Shown here: piece by piece, positions 43,761-55,624 of the stretch | How the letters are laid out: each line of letters opens with the position of its first letter | Numbering within the stretch: the stretch's first letter is position 1 | NCBI GenBank assembly: GCA_963082975.1 | Contig: OY720348.1 | Location: forward strand, 60,177,461-60,241,460 | Length of the DNA stretch: 64,000 nt | Source of the DNA: Labia minor | Taxonomy: Eukaryota; Arthropoda; Insecta; Dermaptera; Spongiphoridae | Reading direction: 5' to 3' | Made by a program: the position numbers and the translations under genes | The notes under the pieces: model-generated | Databases searched by the model: none | Told to the model about the DNA's origin: nothing | The model's input: only the letters and a program-made list of their open reading frames with translations

Positions 43761-44440
43761 TTATATTATTGTTTGATGGAGAATGAGTACTAGGTCATTA
43801 TAACTTTAATAATTTATTATTTTTCAAAATCAATTTCTTTCTTTCTTCCTTTTATTTTAGGATTTATGAATATTTGATGATCAAATTTTATTAGATTAAT
43901 TTCTTGAATGTTTTATTTAAGTGCATTATACGGTGCTTAGAAGAGAGGTTCAGTCGAATGACATACCACAAAGATGATTGTCGTCGTCTCCACACGGTAA
44001 CTAACCGCAGAACCGATTGAGACTAAATTCTACTTCATTTAGTTTTAGGTCACCAAAACCTCTTTGAGGCTTATGTGAATACCAATGAAATTTCATTTAG
44101 ATAGGAGAGGTCAAGTCAAAGTTGCAGGATATCTTCCAAATTCTGTGTGAAACCGCATTATCTAACTAAATATTTAGCAAATGTTATCGTTGATATTTCT
44201 TTCTAATTCATTTATCGACATAACAGAGAAGTTAATTGAACTGTTATCGTATTCAACGATTCAGTATATAATAACCATAATCCTATTTATTAAGAAGGAA
44301 TAAGTATTATTTTCAAAATTTCATGAAGATTAATATTGATACAAAGAATTCAGAGAATATAATTGCTTAATTAATAAAGAATTGGGATTATAATTACCAA
44401 AATTTAATCGAAATTTGGATAGTATTTGGGTATTTAAGTA
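43761..44440. other. Unassigned spacer
   Basis: 43930-44170 is less AT-rich but has no frame or repeat ends recognised. Confidence 0.45.
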
Positions 44441-45046
44441 CAGTGAACTCTCTCTTGAACCAATTTCAATAAAAATGTTTCTTATTGGGAAAATTTCTTA
44501 TAGGGAAAAATTGTATTTAGAGCACAAAAATATTCATTAATTAATGAATTAATAGAAACAAACAGAAATTCTAGTAACTATTATAATTAACAGAAATTAA
44601 CTTCAAGACTGCCAGCACAAAACACAAACATATTCTAATAACAGAATTATTCACAATTTCAGGTTATGTTGTTGTCAACAGCTGTCATGTCAAATATTTA
44701 GCTTTAAAAAATAATTTGATTATACAGAACAGTTAACACACTATGAGCGTGGCGGGTATTTGTACCCGTTGCGGGGACTGCCACTTATAAGCTGGGCGGG
44801 TATTTATACACGTTGCCACTTATATAATATATATTTTCCCCTGTGTCACTTAAAATTACTTATTTTAAACGATAACTAATATATATCCCTCATATAAGTG
44901 GCAACGGGTATAAACACCCGCCCCGCTTATAAGTGGCAGTCCCCGCAACGGGTACAAATACCCGCCTCGCTCATAGTGTGTTAACTAAAAAAGTTGTTTG
45001 TATAGAGGATGATTATAGAGAGGTTGCTTATATAGAGCGTTCACTG
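44441..45046. mobile_element. hAT-like MITE (CAGTGAACGCTC family), copy 2
   Basis: CAGTGAACTCTCTCTTGAAC to TATAGAGCGTTCACTG, matching 7738-8049 through most of its length. Split by the TTAA element at 44737-44980. Confidence 0.75.
44737..44980. mobile_element. TTAA-flanked foldback element (piggyBac-type target)
   Basis: Flanked by TTAA on both sides (44733-44736, 44981-44984). Arms CACACTATGAGCGTGGCGGG and CCCGCCTCGCTCATAGTGTG are near-perfect inverted repeats of about 85 bp, containing GTACCCGTTGCGGGGACTGC. A precise TTAA duplication is the hallmark of piggyBac transposition. No coding. Confidence 0.85.
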
Positions 45047-46158
45047 TATAATAATAATAACCCCAATTTTTTGACGATTTAAGTCTGATTCAGGTTATAC
45101 CGATGGATGAGATTTTGCCAACTTTGATCTTTTATATTAATTATTGATTAATAAAAAATGAATTTATTCAAATTATCGTTGAAAATTAAATAATTTTAAA
45201 TTTCTAACTAAATTTATCTCTGATGTAAATGAATTAATCAAATAAAAAGATTATTAGATCGAAATGTATGACATGAAAAAAAAAAGTTAAAATAATTTGA
45301 GGTCGAATGAGTTTTAAGTCTTTTCAGAGGTCGCCATACGTTTGCCTTCGCTTGATGGATTCACTTTACATAATTTAATCCAGGAATAAAAAGACAGGAG
45401 TTCATCGTCAAATACTATCCTGGTCTTGCTCTGTATAAATGGATTTTTTTTTTCTTAACACACCTTCATTTACATTTCACCTGCGAATTAAAATTAATCA
45501 TTTCAATTGGATGATTCCAGTATCTTCGTACACAATGTTTACTGTTAAGAAATAATCAATTAATGATCTGAATCGGTTCCCCAATGAATAGTTTGTATTT
45601 AAAAGAGTGTACTGGGAAAATTTATTGCTCGATAGGAAAACATTGCGATGTTTCCATGCATTATTTAATCCGGATTATGAATAAATAAACAAGCATGTCG
45701 TCAGTATTTTCGAAGGAGGTGAATGAGACAAATGGTCGTAACAAAAATAAATAAGCTTCTAGGCAAATTATCCAATGAGGTTCTATTGAATATTCGAGCG
45801 TTGAACTGTATCGTTCCTTCTCTTATTATTCAAGTTGGCTCGAGATTATGCGTGAACAAGAGGATTTTAGCGAAGTGGAGGTGATAAAACGAGTCGACGC
45901 CTTCCAAGTCAGAAGGGCCTGTTCGGTCGATGGAGCCGCCACTTCAATCGTGGAATGCTTTGAATTATTTTCGTGTTGTTATCAAAGATATTTCATTCAT
46001 TCATTGGTGGGCAATTGTTCATTATATAGTACTTGAATAGAAAAATTTTATTTTGTTTCTATTATTAAATAATTAATAAAAAAAAAAATAATAACTAAAG
46101 AAAAGAGAAATGGTACAGAAAAAAATAAATAAATTATTAATTCATAAATAAAATAAAT
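45047..46158. other. Mostly non-repetitive spacer
   Basis: 45300-46040 has more balanced composition. It includes a plus frame at 45848-46036 (62 codons) reading MREQEDFSEVEVIKRVDAFQ, then VRRACSVDGAATSIVECFEL, of unknown family and without good splice sites. It could be a relic or real exon. Confidence 0.35.
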
Positions 46159-46746
46159 CTGTAGTGTCTCCACTAGACTATCTCGCATATTTGAATTAGA
46201 TTAATTAACATATATTATATTTAAATTAAATTTAGTTAATTATAAATTATAAATTAAAATTAATAAATATTTTTTAAACAAGCGCGTGTTTGGCTCTTTG
46301 TTGACGTTACGTGCTGGCGCGTGATTGCCAGTCAACGTGTTAAAAAATGAATTCCGGTACTTTCAGCTATTCAATCAAGCTGAAATTCTATATATAGAAG
46401 TTTTATAAAATTTTTAATCATGTGAAAAACTATCAAACATATATCTTTATTTTTACCGTCACTTTAGAGAAAAGAAAATGAAAACATGGTAGGTAATAGT
46501 CCACTTCCAAATGAGCTACATTTCTCAAAAGTTGATAGAAAACTACGAATTTTGAATAATGCCCATGTACCAAATTTGATGATTCTAGCTTAAATCGTTT
46601 TTGCGTAATCTTGTCTACATACACACACACACACAGAGATTTTTCTCAAACTTAGTGAAAATGACACATGGACCTTCAAAACATTTAAAAACATCAAAAT
46701 CTAAAATTTTCGTGATCGCAATATTATCTCTGTCGAGATATAGTAA
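46159..46746 (+). mobile_element. Hel-1 copy N, complete
   Basis: CTGTAGTGTCTCCACTAGAC to ATTATCTCTGTCGAGATATAG; short CA tract (46620-46634). The hairpin is slightly decayed. The downstream flank and FB-1 element repeat the arrangement after copy H. Confidence 0.88.
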
Positions 46747-46836
46747 TAAATAATCGAAATATTCATAAACTATCTTATTTTTTTATGAATTTATGTACTT
46801 AAATATTTTTTTGTAATGATGAGTTTTAATTAATTC

Positions 46837-47365
46837 GGTAATTGTCCATATTAATTGTCATGTCATGGATTTGGATAAAACTTTACCAGTGGATTCCTTT
46901 TATAATTCTAAAGAAACTTTTCTTATGCAATTTTTCCGGGTCGTTTCTAGTTTACGAGATAAAAATTGTTAAAGTTTGACTGATTAGCTGGTTATGTACA
47001 TCAATATGTGCAGCCATTCTTTTATTGATTAATTTACTAATTAGTTACTTAATCACTAATTTTCGGTTTTTCTCGGTTCGGTTTGAATAAAGGGAAATTA
47101 CTTAATTAATTAATTTTTTTAAATTTCTCTATAATTAAACCGAATTGAAAAAAAACACCGAAAATTAGTGAAGCCCTATTGTGCCCAAATCAATAAACCA
47201 TTATAAATACAATAACTAAATTGAATTTATTTTAATAATTTTTATCTTATAAACTAGAAGAGACCCGGATAAATTCCATAAGAAAAGTTTTTAGAAATTA
47301 AAAAACAAATCCTCTGGCAAAGTTTTATCCAAATCCATGATATGACAATTAATATGAACAATTTT
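46837..47365. mobile_element. Foldback element FB-1, copy 5, complete
   Basis: GGTAATTGTCCATATTAATT at the left; CAATTAATATGAACAATT at the right. Arms about 190 bp, with a loop around TTCGGTTCGGTTTGAATAAA. Confidence 0.85.
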
Positions 47366-47613
47366 TTTTTTAAATTGATTCAAATTTATTTTATATAATT
47401 TTTTTTTAATATATTCTTTTATACTTTTTTAATTCTGACTCAACTAATAATAATAATAATTTTTATTTGCATATTTATTTATTAATTTATTTATAGGTCA
47501 TCATGGATCTTCAATGTAATTCAATTTTAACATATATTAATACTAGATAAAATAAGCTGGAGTGTCTCCACTCGACTATCTCGCAATTTGAATTGGATTA
47601 AATAACATAATAT

Positions 47614-47658
47614 ATTATATTTAAATTAAATTTAATTAATTATAAATAATAAATATTA
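47614..47658 (+). repeat. 45-bp target-site duplication, left copy
   Basis: Identical to 47946-47990 over all 45 positions (ATTATATTTAAATTAAATTT onward). Other Hel-1 copies carry this stretch once. Confidence 0.9.
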
Positions 47659-47945
47659 ATATGGGGCAGCATGGCTGAGTGGGTAGAGTACTAGATTTCT
47701 ACACAGGAAGCCTGAGTTCGAATCCCAGCATAGAACTCAAGATTATATATTTATTTAATTAATTAATAAATAAATTAATTAATAAATATAAAAATTTAAT
47801 TCAATTTAACATCGGCTGCCCCACCGAAGAAGGCAAGGGGAAACCACTTCGGTCAAATTTTCCCATGAACACCCTATGACTCCTGTGGAGTTATTAGGGC
47901 CACGACACTTCCGCTAGGAAGTTATCGACAACGAAGAAGAAGAAG
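47659..47945 (+). mobile_element. tRNA-derived SINE
   Basis: The head has RNA polymerase III box A (TGGCTGAGTGGG) and box B (GAGTTCGAATCCC) with tRNA-like spacing, from GGGGCAGCATGG. A low-complexity TTAATTAATTAATAAATAAA segment follows, then a body (GGCAAGGGGAAACCACTTCG; GGAGTTATTAGGGCCACGAC) and a (GAA)n tail. Flanked by a perfect 45-bp direct repeat. Such elements are transcribed by polymerase III and moved by a partner LINE, which is not identifiable here. It is not a functional tRNA gene, as the head runs into the body without a CCA or terminator. Confidence 0.9.
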
Positions 47946-47990
47946 ATTATATTTAAATTAAATTTAATTAATTATAAATAATAAATATTA
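47946..47990 (+). repeat. 45-bp target-site duplication, right copy
   Basis: See 47614-47658; follows the (GAA)n tail directly. Confidence 0.9.
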
Positions 47991-48482
47991 AACCAGCGCA
48001 TGTTTGGTTTTTTATTGATGGCACCATGGCACGTGTTGGCGCGTGAGATTTGCAGTGTTAAAAATTAATTCTGGTACTTTCAGCGATTCAATCAAGCTGA
48101 AATTGTATATATAGCAGTTTTATACAATTATTAATCATGTGAAAAATTATCAAACATATATCTTTATTTTTACGGTCACTTTAGAGGAAAAAAAATCAAA
48201 ACGTTGTAGGTAATGACCCTCTTCCGGTTGAGCTACATTTCTCAAAAGTTGATAGAAAACTATGAATTTTGAATAATGCTCATGTACCAAATTGCATCAT
48301 TCTAGCTCAAACCGTTTTTGCGTAATCTTGCCTACATACATACACACATACACACACACACAGACATTTTTTTCAACCTTAGTGAAAATGATTCAGGAAC
48401 CTTCAAAACGTATAAAAACATCAAAATCTCAACATCGAAAATTTTCGTGATCGCAATACTATCTCTGGCGAGATAGTAAAAA

Positions 48483-49639
48483 TAGAGTATAGTTCTAAAT
48501 ATAAAGATAAATTCACTGAATTTTTAAATTTTTCATAAGCATATTCATAAAATATATATAATAATTATGTTGATTTGCTTTAATATTTTGGATAAATTAA
48601 TCAATGTAAATTTATATATAGGTACATTTGTACAAATAAATTGATAATAACCTTTGTAAGGTAGATAGATATGTATAGTACATAAATATATCTCATAAAA
48701 CAAAAAATTTAATAACTCTCCTAATGAGGGTATGTAAAATTTAACAGAAGTATTTTAAAATATTCATTCTACATATATATTTATGAATTTGATATTTTAA
48801 TAATAAATATATTTACATTGAAAGTAAATCATGTTTAATTATATTTTTTTTATTAGTCGTGAATGATGAATGTATATATATATATATATATATATATATT
48901 TAAGTATAATCCTTGTATATTTCAACATTTGAATAGAGAGATACAATCATCTATTTATTACAGTGTTTATTAAACTTGAAAATCTTTGTGTATTTATAGA
49001 TTAACTTTAGCAACGATCCGATAGAATATTTACCAACATTCTCATGAATTGCAGAGGAAAAACAACCACAAATTATCCCCTGAATACGGATTGCTTCCGT
49101 AAATCGGACCAAATTTTTATTGACTCGTATTTTTCAAATTCGTTTCGCTACATTTTGCAGTTCGATGATATACGAATATGTACATAGATACTGTGTGTGG
49201 AGAGAGGGGGGGGGGAGAAAGATAGAGAGAGAGTGGATTGTATATTTTGTCAAAATCAAATGTGTTCTTCAAAAATCGATTGAATTCCAGCCTTTCATCA
49301 ATATAAAAAAAAAAAAATTATATCTTTTCTAATATCTCAAATTGCCATATTGGTGTTTTAGTTATTTCCATGGGTTTATATTAAAGTGAACTTTCTTCTC
49401 CCCCTCCCTTTACACGAAACTCAACCGTTTATGATATCAACAATTACTTTGACCATACAATAATATTATCAAATAAGTATTCTATTATCTCATATAACAT
49501 TTAATGAAAATATGAAAATGTAGAAAAGTTCCATGAACAATTTAAATTAACGTTGCAAACAAGAATAGTTCCAATATATGATTATGCAAACAAATACAAT
49601 TTCATTAAAATTATTATCAAAGAATATAAAATTTATAAA
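48483..49639. other. AT-rich spacer
   Basis: (TA)n at 48873-48899, G-run and (GA)n at 49200-49233. The frame at 49120-49332 spans these runs and has no support. Confidence 0.5.
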
Positions 49640-49918
49640 ATTATTATTTAGCTGATTAGATTAATGGGATGTGTGATGTGGTCCACGGGAGAGGAAAAAA
49701 TAGCGAAAAATATATTGGTGGGGAAACCGAGTGGGAAACGTTCGCTTGAAAGACCAAGGACGCGGGTGGGTGGATAATGTGGGAAGGGATGTGAGAGAGA
49801 TGGGAGAAGATAAGGACTGGAGCGTTGTGGCTCAGAATAGGAATACTTGGAGGGGTGTGGTTGCTGCGGCCAAGAACTTTCGAGTTCCTTAGAACCCCTG
49901 CGATAGATAGATAGATAG
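49640..49918 (+). repeat. Non-LTR retrotransposon 3' end, best copy
   Basis: One frame gives KPSGKRSLERPRTR; after a +1 shift the next reads WVDNVGRDVREMGEDKDWSV, then VAQNRNTWRGVVAAAKNFRV-P and a TAG at 49890-49892. The pattern GKR-RPRTRW-DNV-RD, W, NR-W is that of LINE ORF2 C-termini. A short 3' part ends in (GATA)n (49902-49918). Other fragments of the family: 32880, 34470, 52895, 61325. The two overlapping minus-strand frames of ~100 codons here are shadows. Confidence 0.8.
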
Positions 49919-51659
49919 TTAGTGATGTGATCCATGACTTCAATAAAGGATAGAATAGTTTCAAAGTTTTTCAAAATAGGATTCTTCTTAGAATTTATAG
50001 TCCGAAAAAAAATAAAATTAAAGCGTTTTGGTGGAAATTATAGGTAAAATGCATAGTTTTTGATACTGCATCAGTAGTTATCATTCTATGATTTAATTTT
50101 TAAGTATAAAAATAATTAAATGGCTAATTAACTTAAAAATCTTTCTAATCAATTTCTAAATATATCGAACTTTTTCACACAGCACTGCTTATATAACAAT
50201 ATAATCTTATCAATGCAAAACCATTAAGGAAGCAACAATTCTAGATTTTTAAATTTTTTTATGAACATTGTTACTTTTATCAAATGATTTTATTTTTTTT
50301 GCAAATTATATAATTTTAGAAAAAATAATAATTAATATATGTTTATTTAAACTTTGGATTGTCTTCAAATGGTTTTATTTTGTTTTATCAAGTAATTTTT
50401 GATTGCCAAGTACTATGACTAGAAAAATAGCATTTTTTTAATAATTGGCATCTGATATTCCAAGTACTAAAAATATAAATTTTGGATAATCATAGTTAGT
50501 TTGTACACCAATTAAAATATCAACAACTATAGTGATAGACACTGCCAATATACCTGAAATATATCTATGAGTTTAATAAAATTCCAGTCATTCATTTAGA
50601 TACTTAGCGCCTCCAGTGTTTATATCTTCAACTAACTAATTGGAAATTTTATATTTATATCTTTATTATATCTTTAATATATCTTTATACTATTAATTCA
50701 CTTTTTCGACCTCTGAGTAGGCGTGCCATCTATGAATATTGGAGTTTTCCTATAAAAAAATTTCCGAGAAAATAATTGATTCAGGCGGACGTCACTATAT
50801 TTTTCCGATAAAAGCTAGATGGAAAAAAGCTATTATTAAATGAAGACTACCAAATCCTAATGAACTGTCATTGTTAAAATGGTAGCTTCTTTCACTCCTT
50901 CTAGAGTAGTGCTGAAATGATAATACGTTGGTAAATGGATTTCAAAAGTACGAGCTTTTATCTTGGAAACCCAACGCTTACAATTTCACCAAATTTCTTT
51001 CTAAACTTTCATATTCTGATTTTCGGATGAAGATAATATTATGAACAAACTATCACGTGATCGAATTAGATAAATTTTGGATGAAGGAAAATTTTGTCAC
51101 TTAGCAAATTTACAAAGTTATCAACAAACAATCAAAGTAGGGCTTGCCAATTGTATTTATACTTATAACCCTGTTCAGAAAATAATGATAATTCAATTGA
51201 GATTCAAATTGATGATCCCAAAACATCCCTGACAGATTTTAGATCACAATTATATTTTCGATTTCATCTCAGTGGAAGACAACCTAGCAGTAAACTTAGC
51301 ACCTCAGAGCAATTACAGCAGCTGGTCTCTACTTGGTCAGGTGGTGTTTTGATCTTCTGTTGGCAAATCTTCAACTGTGAAAAATCTCAGCAGGAAAGTT
51401 AACACCACCTAGAGAACAAATCTTCAATTGAAGTACATAACAAACAAGAAATCAAACTCATTCTCATCTAGAGCAAATACTGGGCTTCAATACCCGAAAT
51501 AAGACGAAAAATAATTAATGAAAATAATTAGATGTCATATGTAATAACATTCTCTCAATGGAAAGAAATCCTTGAAAAAAACGAAAGAAATCGCGAAAGG
51601 GAAAAGAAAAAAAAATTGGCAAAAAAGAAAAATTAAAAAAATAACATAACGAAACGTCA
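49919..51659. other. Long unassigned stretch
   Basis: 50680-51450 is less AT-rich than average but has no frame above 60 codons and no repeat ends that I can recognise. 51590-51655 is A-rich. Confidence 0.45.
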
Positions 51660-51715
51660 GAATAGTACTGCGATCACGAAAATTTTCGATGTCGAGATTT
51701 TGATGTTTTTATATG
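51660..51715 (-). mobile_element. Hel-1 copy P, 3' fragment
   Basis: AATAGTACTGCGATCACGAA, GATGTCGAGATTTTGATG: the last ~55 bp of the family without the outer arm of the hairpin. Confidence 0.75.
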
Positions 51716-52113
51716 TATTATGAATATATAGATCGGTTGTAGTCATATAATTCAATTTTATTTGTTTAATTTTTTATCTTACTCTATATAAGTACTTAAT
51801 GATTAAAAATATTGATTGAAAGATTATTTTATTGACACTTGATGTAAAATCATAGTTCTGAAGAAAATCTCTCTATGGGAGGATTCCAAGAGCATTCAAA
51901 GGGCTGCCGATAAATAGAACAATATTAGTGCCAATAATTATAATCAATAATGCCAATTACTATTACATTAAACTTTTCAATACATTTTCAAATTTAAAAA
52001 AAAAAAAATTTAAATTCGATTAAATTTTCTTTATTTACTAATTGTTGATGAATAAAAAAATAGTAAATGAGTTAAATAAAACAATTCGGGGATAGTTATG
52101 GAATATTTTAGAG
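51716..52113. other. AT-rich spacer
   Basis: No features recognised. Confidence 0.5.
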
Positions 52114-52402
52114 CATAGGTTCCCAAACTTTTTTTATGTCATAGACCCCTTGTCATGTTTTTCGGTTTTTGGTAGACCCCCTGCTTAACCTGGAATTGAC
52201 TTTTTGTAAAAAAAATTTACCTTTTTTTTAGGGCCTTATTAAATTCAATTATAACATAGTATAATGAGAGGAAATAAGCTTGAGATCCACTATCATAGAC
52301 CCCATTTTCATTTCATGGACCCCCAAATTTTTTATTCGCTGGCGTAGACCCCTTGCAAGCTGCCATACACCCCTGGAAGTCGATATACTTTGGGAACCAC
52401 TG
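52114..52402. mobile_element. Non-autonomous hAT element with perfect 8-bp TSD
   Basis: Ends CATAGGTTCCCAAAC and CTTTGGGAACCACTG; octamer TTTTAGAG identical on both sides (52106-52113, 52403-52410). Same family as 25654-25915, with repeated TAGACCCC phrases inside. Confidence 0.92.
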
Positions 52403-52521
52403 TTTTAGAGTATTGAACATAAGCTTCAAGTTGCAATTATTGTACCCTTTATGCTAATTATAGAGTAGGTTAGGTTAGAAGAAACATGTGGTTCTAATGT
52501 ATGAACAAAGATTTTGTCAGA

Positions 52522-52843
52522 ATAAAACCACATATTATTCAAAAAATATAAAAATATACACATTTCGATTGCTACTTCTGCAATCGTTATCAAGCGTCTG
52601 CACTGTTCGACTGACCAGTGACGAGTGACGAATGATACTTAGGTCTTATATTAAGTATTATATTCGTATCATACTTAGGTCTTATATTAAGTATCATTCG
52701 TCACTCGTCACTGGACACTTGAACAGTGCACTCGCTTGATAACGATTGCAGAGAAGTAGCAATCGAAACGTTGTGTATATTTTTGTATTTTTTGAATAAA
52801 TTTACAATAACAAATATCAATATGTGGTTTTATTTACAAAATT
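52522..52843. mobile_element. Large foldback element
   Basis: Left arm AATAAAACCACATATT ... CGATTGCTACTTCTGCAATC ... AGTGACGAGTGACGAATGAT pairs with right arm ATCATTCGTCACTCGTCACT ... GATTGCAGAGAAGTAGCAAT ... AATATGTGGTTTTATT. Arms of 110-150 bp. The centre holds two direct copies of ATACTTAGGTCTTATATTAA. The plus frame at 52726 arises from the right arm. Class unknown. Confidence 0.8.
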
Positions 52844-52894
52844 CCGTTATAAATAAAAACAGCCACCAAAGTTTTAATAATTTTGAGAGAAGTC

Positions 52895-53075
52895 TGTTTA
52901 TAGAGAAACCAAGTGGGAAACAATCACTAGGTTGACCAATGACTGAGTCGAGTGATGTTATTGGGAAAATATCGATCTTGGTTGGAGGTTGCTTAGGATA
53001 GAGACGGTTAGAGGAATGTGATTGTTGATGCCAAGACCTTTCGAGATCAATAATTTCACGGAGGTGGAAAGATAA
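52895..53075 (+). repeat. Degraded LINE 3' fragment
   Basis: GAGAAACCAAGTGGGAAACA and CCAAGACCTTTCGAGATCAA match the 49715-49890 copy; the coding frame is lost. Minus-strand frames here (52830-53176) are shadows. Confidence 0.65.
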
Positions 53076-54044
53076 ATTAACCAATAAATAATGAAATTTA
53101 AATGATATATGAGGTAGTTTAAATATGACCTGATTAAATAAAATATATACCATGAACTGAGTTCATTTGCAATCAAAAAATTGCCATTTAATAAATTAAA
53201 ATTGTATTATTGATTCAAAATCTTTTATTATCTTATGTATAAAATTGAAAGTAGTACAATGCACTCAGACCAGATGATTCTTATCTCTCATTATGATATT
53301 AAATTAATAAAGTTTTAAAAATAAATGAGAATCGATTGAATAATTTTTAATTAATTATTTATATTTGTATATTAGTTTGATTAATGTTACTAACAAATTC
53401 CTTTTGGTTGAAAATGCATGCCTTCTATTCTCAACGGTTCATTATCATTACTCTTTGAAATCGATGGATTGAAATTCTTTGATAAGTATTTGTACTTCTC
53501 CGCGCAGTTACCTCCACTATTTGAATAGGTATTATATTTTTTTAGTAACAATTGATATCAAATTGATTGAATGCCAATGCGATTAACATACATCAAATAA
53601 AACATAGTTTAACTATCTCGCCATTAATTGATATTAGGTATCATCTGTTATTAAGCAGTAAAGAAAACTACACCAATTTCAAAATTGACTAATTAAAAAA
53701 ATAAAACTTAATAAATTATAAAAGAGCAAAGTTGCTGAATATATGGATAACATTGATTCAATAATTCGATTAAGGATTTAGTCAGAAATTCATTTAAGTG
53801 GAAATATCAGTCATGAGTCGGTGATTCACTCATCCATCAATCTACATATATGCTATTTATTTTAAGATTAGATACAATTTTGAAATTCAATATTCAAGAA
53901 AAAAAAATAGAAAAATAAACTATAAGAAAATATTTAAAATGTAATTTAAAAATCATTTGTTAATTCCAATTAATGAAATTAATTTCTATATACTAAAAAA
54001 TTAATAGTAAAAAGTTATTTTTAATAGAAACTATTAAAAATAAG
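53076..54044. other. AT-rich unassigned spacer
   Basis: Nothing recognised on either strand. Confidence 0.5.
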
Positions 54045-54530
54045 TTGAACTGTGGCCAGGTCGGAACAGACCGACGGTTTGAAGTAAATTAATTTCCAGC
54101 TACAGAAACAATTTCAAATAATTTTAATATATCTATTAATACAATAAAAAACAGATATGGATATAAAATAAATATTTTTAATTTTATTTTATTTATAATA
54201 TATATGTAAGACCAGGCTGTGACGTCATGAATGGCTGGATGACGTCATATAATTTTAAATTAAGAAAAAACTAATAAAGATTATTTTTTTCGAGGATAAA
54301 ACCAATACAAAGTGCATGATTCGTGGTGATATGTAAAAAATTTCCTCATGTGAAATTTGGTGTGAAAATAACCCTTCTCTTCCTATCGTCAATCGCTATT
54401 ACTACCACTTCCGGTTTCCGGATTTGCACCAAAAGTTGATCAATTCATCATACTGATGCATTAAGTAAATATACCAAATTGAGCCGTTCAATCCCTTACT
54501 ATCGTCGGTCGGTAAAAAGTAAAATGATAA
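54045..54530 (+). repeat. CRE-type repeat with GGTCGG hairpin
   Basis: GTGGCCAGGTCGGAACAGAC, CAGCTACAGAAACAATTTCA, then GTGACGTCATGAATGGCTGG and ATGACGTCATATAA. 54380-54485 (CACTTCCGGTTTCCGGATTT, GATCAATTCATCATACTGAT) is shared with 62800-62885. Close duplicate of 62575-62890. Confidence 0.75.
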
Positions 54531-55450
54531 AATTATATAAATATATTTTAGATTTTATTCATATTTTATCTTAATTAAAGTATTTTAATAACAAATAACT
54601 ATCAAAGGATATAAAAATTAAAATACTCTGCCAAAATGGCTTATTAATTTGATTAAATAAATTTATATAATTATTCAAATAAATATTTTTAATTTTAACT
54701 CGAATATAAATTAAATACGAACTATTTGAAATATTTTAAATATGAAAAAAAATAATTAATCCGATATTAAGGCAACTATCAATGTGAAGGAGCTGATGTC
54801 GCTGCTGGCGCCATTTGATCTTTAAAATTCCTAATTTTTATATAAGAAAATACTAATAAAGTTGATATTTCAGGAGGCTGCAACATATACAAATCGATTT
54901 TTTTAGAAAAATTATTTATTGTATGTATTTCAAAAGACTCCTTAGAGCCGCCGCTCGGTACTTTAAAAAAAGTATTCCTTATATAAACTATGAATATTTA
55001 AGATTAAGATTATTATTTAAAATAAATAAACGATAAAAAATATATAAAACAATTTCAAGTAATTTAAAAGAACATAAATTTAAAAAAAAAAATAGTCATA
55101 AAACATTTAGCCCTTAAACGTACTTATTAATGCACTGAAAGACAGAAAAGTATGACCCGTGGATATAACATAATAAATATCTCGTAATTTGATGGCAAAA
55201 TATTATTCAAGTTTTATTTTATATATAATATTTTGTGTCCGGCGCAATTTTATTATTATTAAAATTCTTATATTAAATTAAGAAAAAACTAACAAAGATG
55301 ATTTTTTCCAAGGCTGAAACTAATTCAGATCGATTTTTCTTTAAAAATATTATCAAAAATTGTGTGAATTTCAAAAAACTCCTTAGGGCGGTTTAATATC
55401 TCACATATATATAAAAATACAATTTTTGCTAGCGTAATAAGATAAGATTT
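54531..55450 (+). repeat. Two more degraded CRE-type repeat copies
   Basis: 54780-54990 has GGAGCTGATGTCGCTGCTGG, AATCGATTTTTTTAG, AGAGCCGCCGCTCGGTAC. 55140-55450 has AACTAATTCAGATCGATTTT, TTAGGGCGGTTTAATATCTC and CTAGCGTAATAAGATAAG. Between them is AT-rich sequence. Confidence 0.6.
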
Positions 55451-55564
55451 ATAAATAGAATTTAACATTTTATTTTTTTTATTAAAATTCAACCTGCTGA
55501 TTTAACATTGTATTTTGTTTATTTTTTATTTTTATTCTATCGATTTCAACTATACAAACAGGGA

Positions 55565-55624
<60 letters not shown>

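Larger units (their letters stand above)
47557..48482 (+). mobile_element. Hel-1 copy O, interrupted by a SINE
   Basis: Full 5' and 3' ends (CTGGAGTGTCTCCACTCGAC; ACTATCTCTGGCGAGATAGT), interrupted CA tract (48345-48362). Within its AT-rich 5' part lies the SINE at 47659-47945. Without SINE and duplication it is about 594 bp. Confidence 0.92.

Noticed and set aside
47659..47740. tRNA gene
   Set aside because: Boxes A and B are present, but the sequence continues into a SINE body with a GAA tail and flanking duplication, and no proper anticodon and acceptor stem pairing could be made.
49648..49974. Two overlapping minus-strand frames of about 100 codons
   Set aside because: Antisense of the LINE C-terminal sequence, rich in Ser/Pro/His, which the plus strand explains better.
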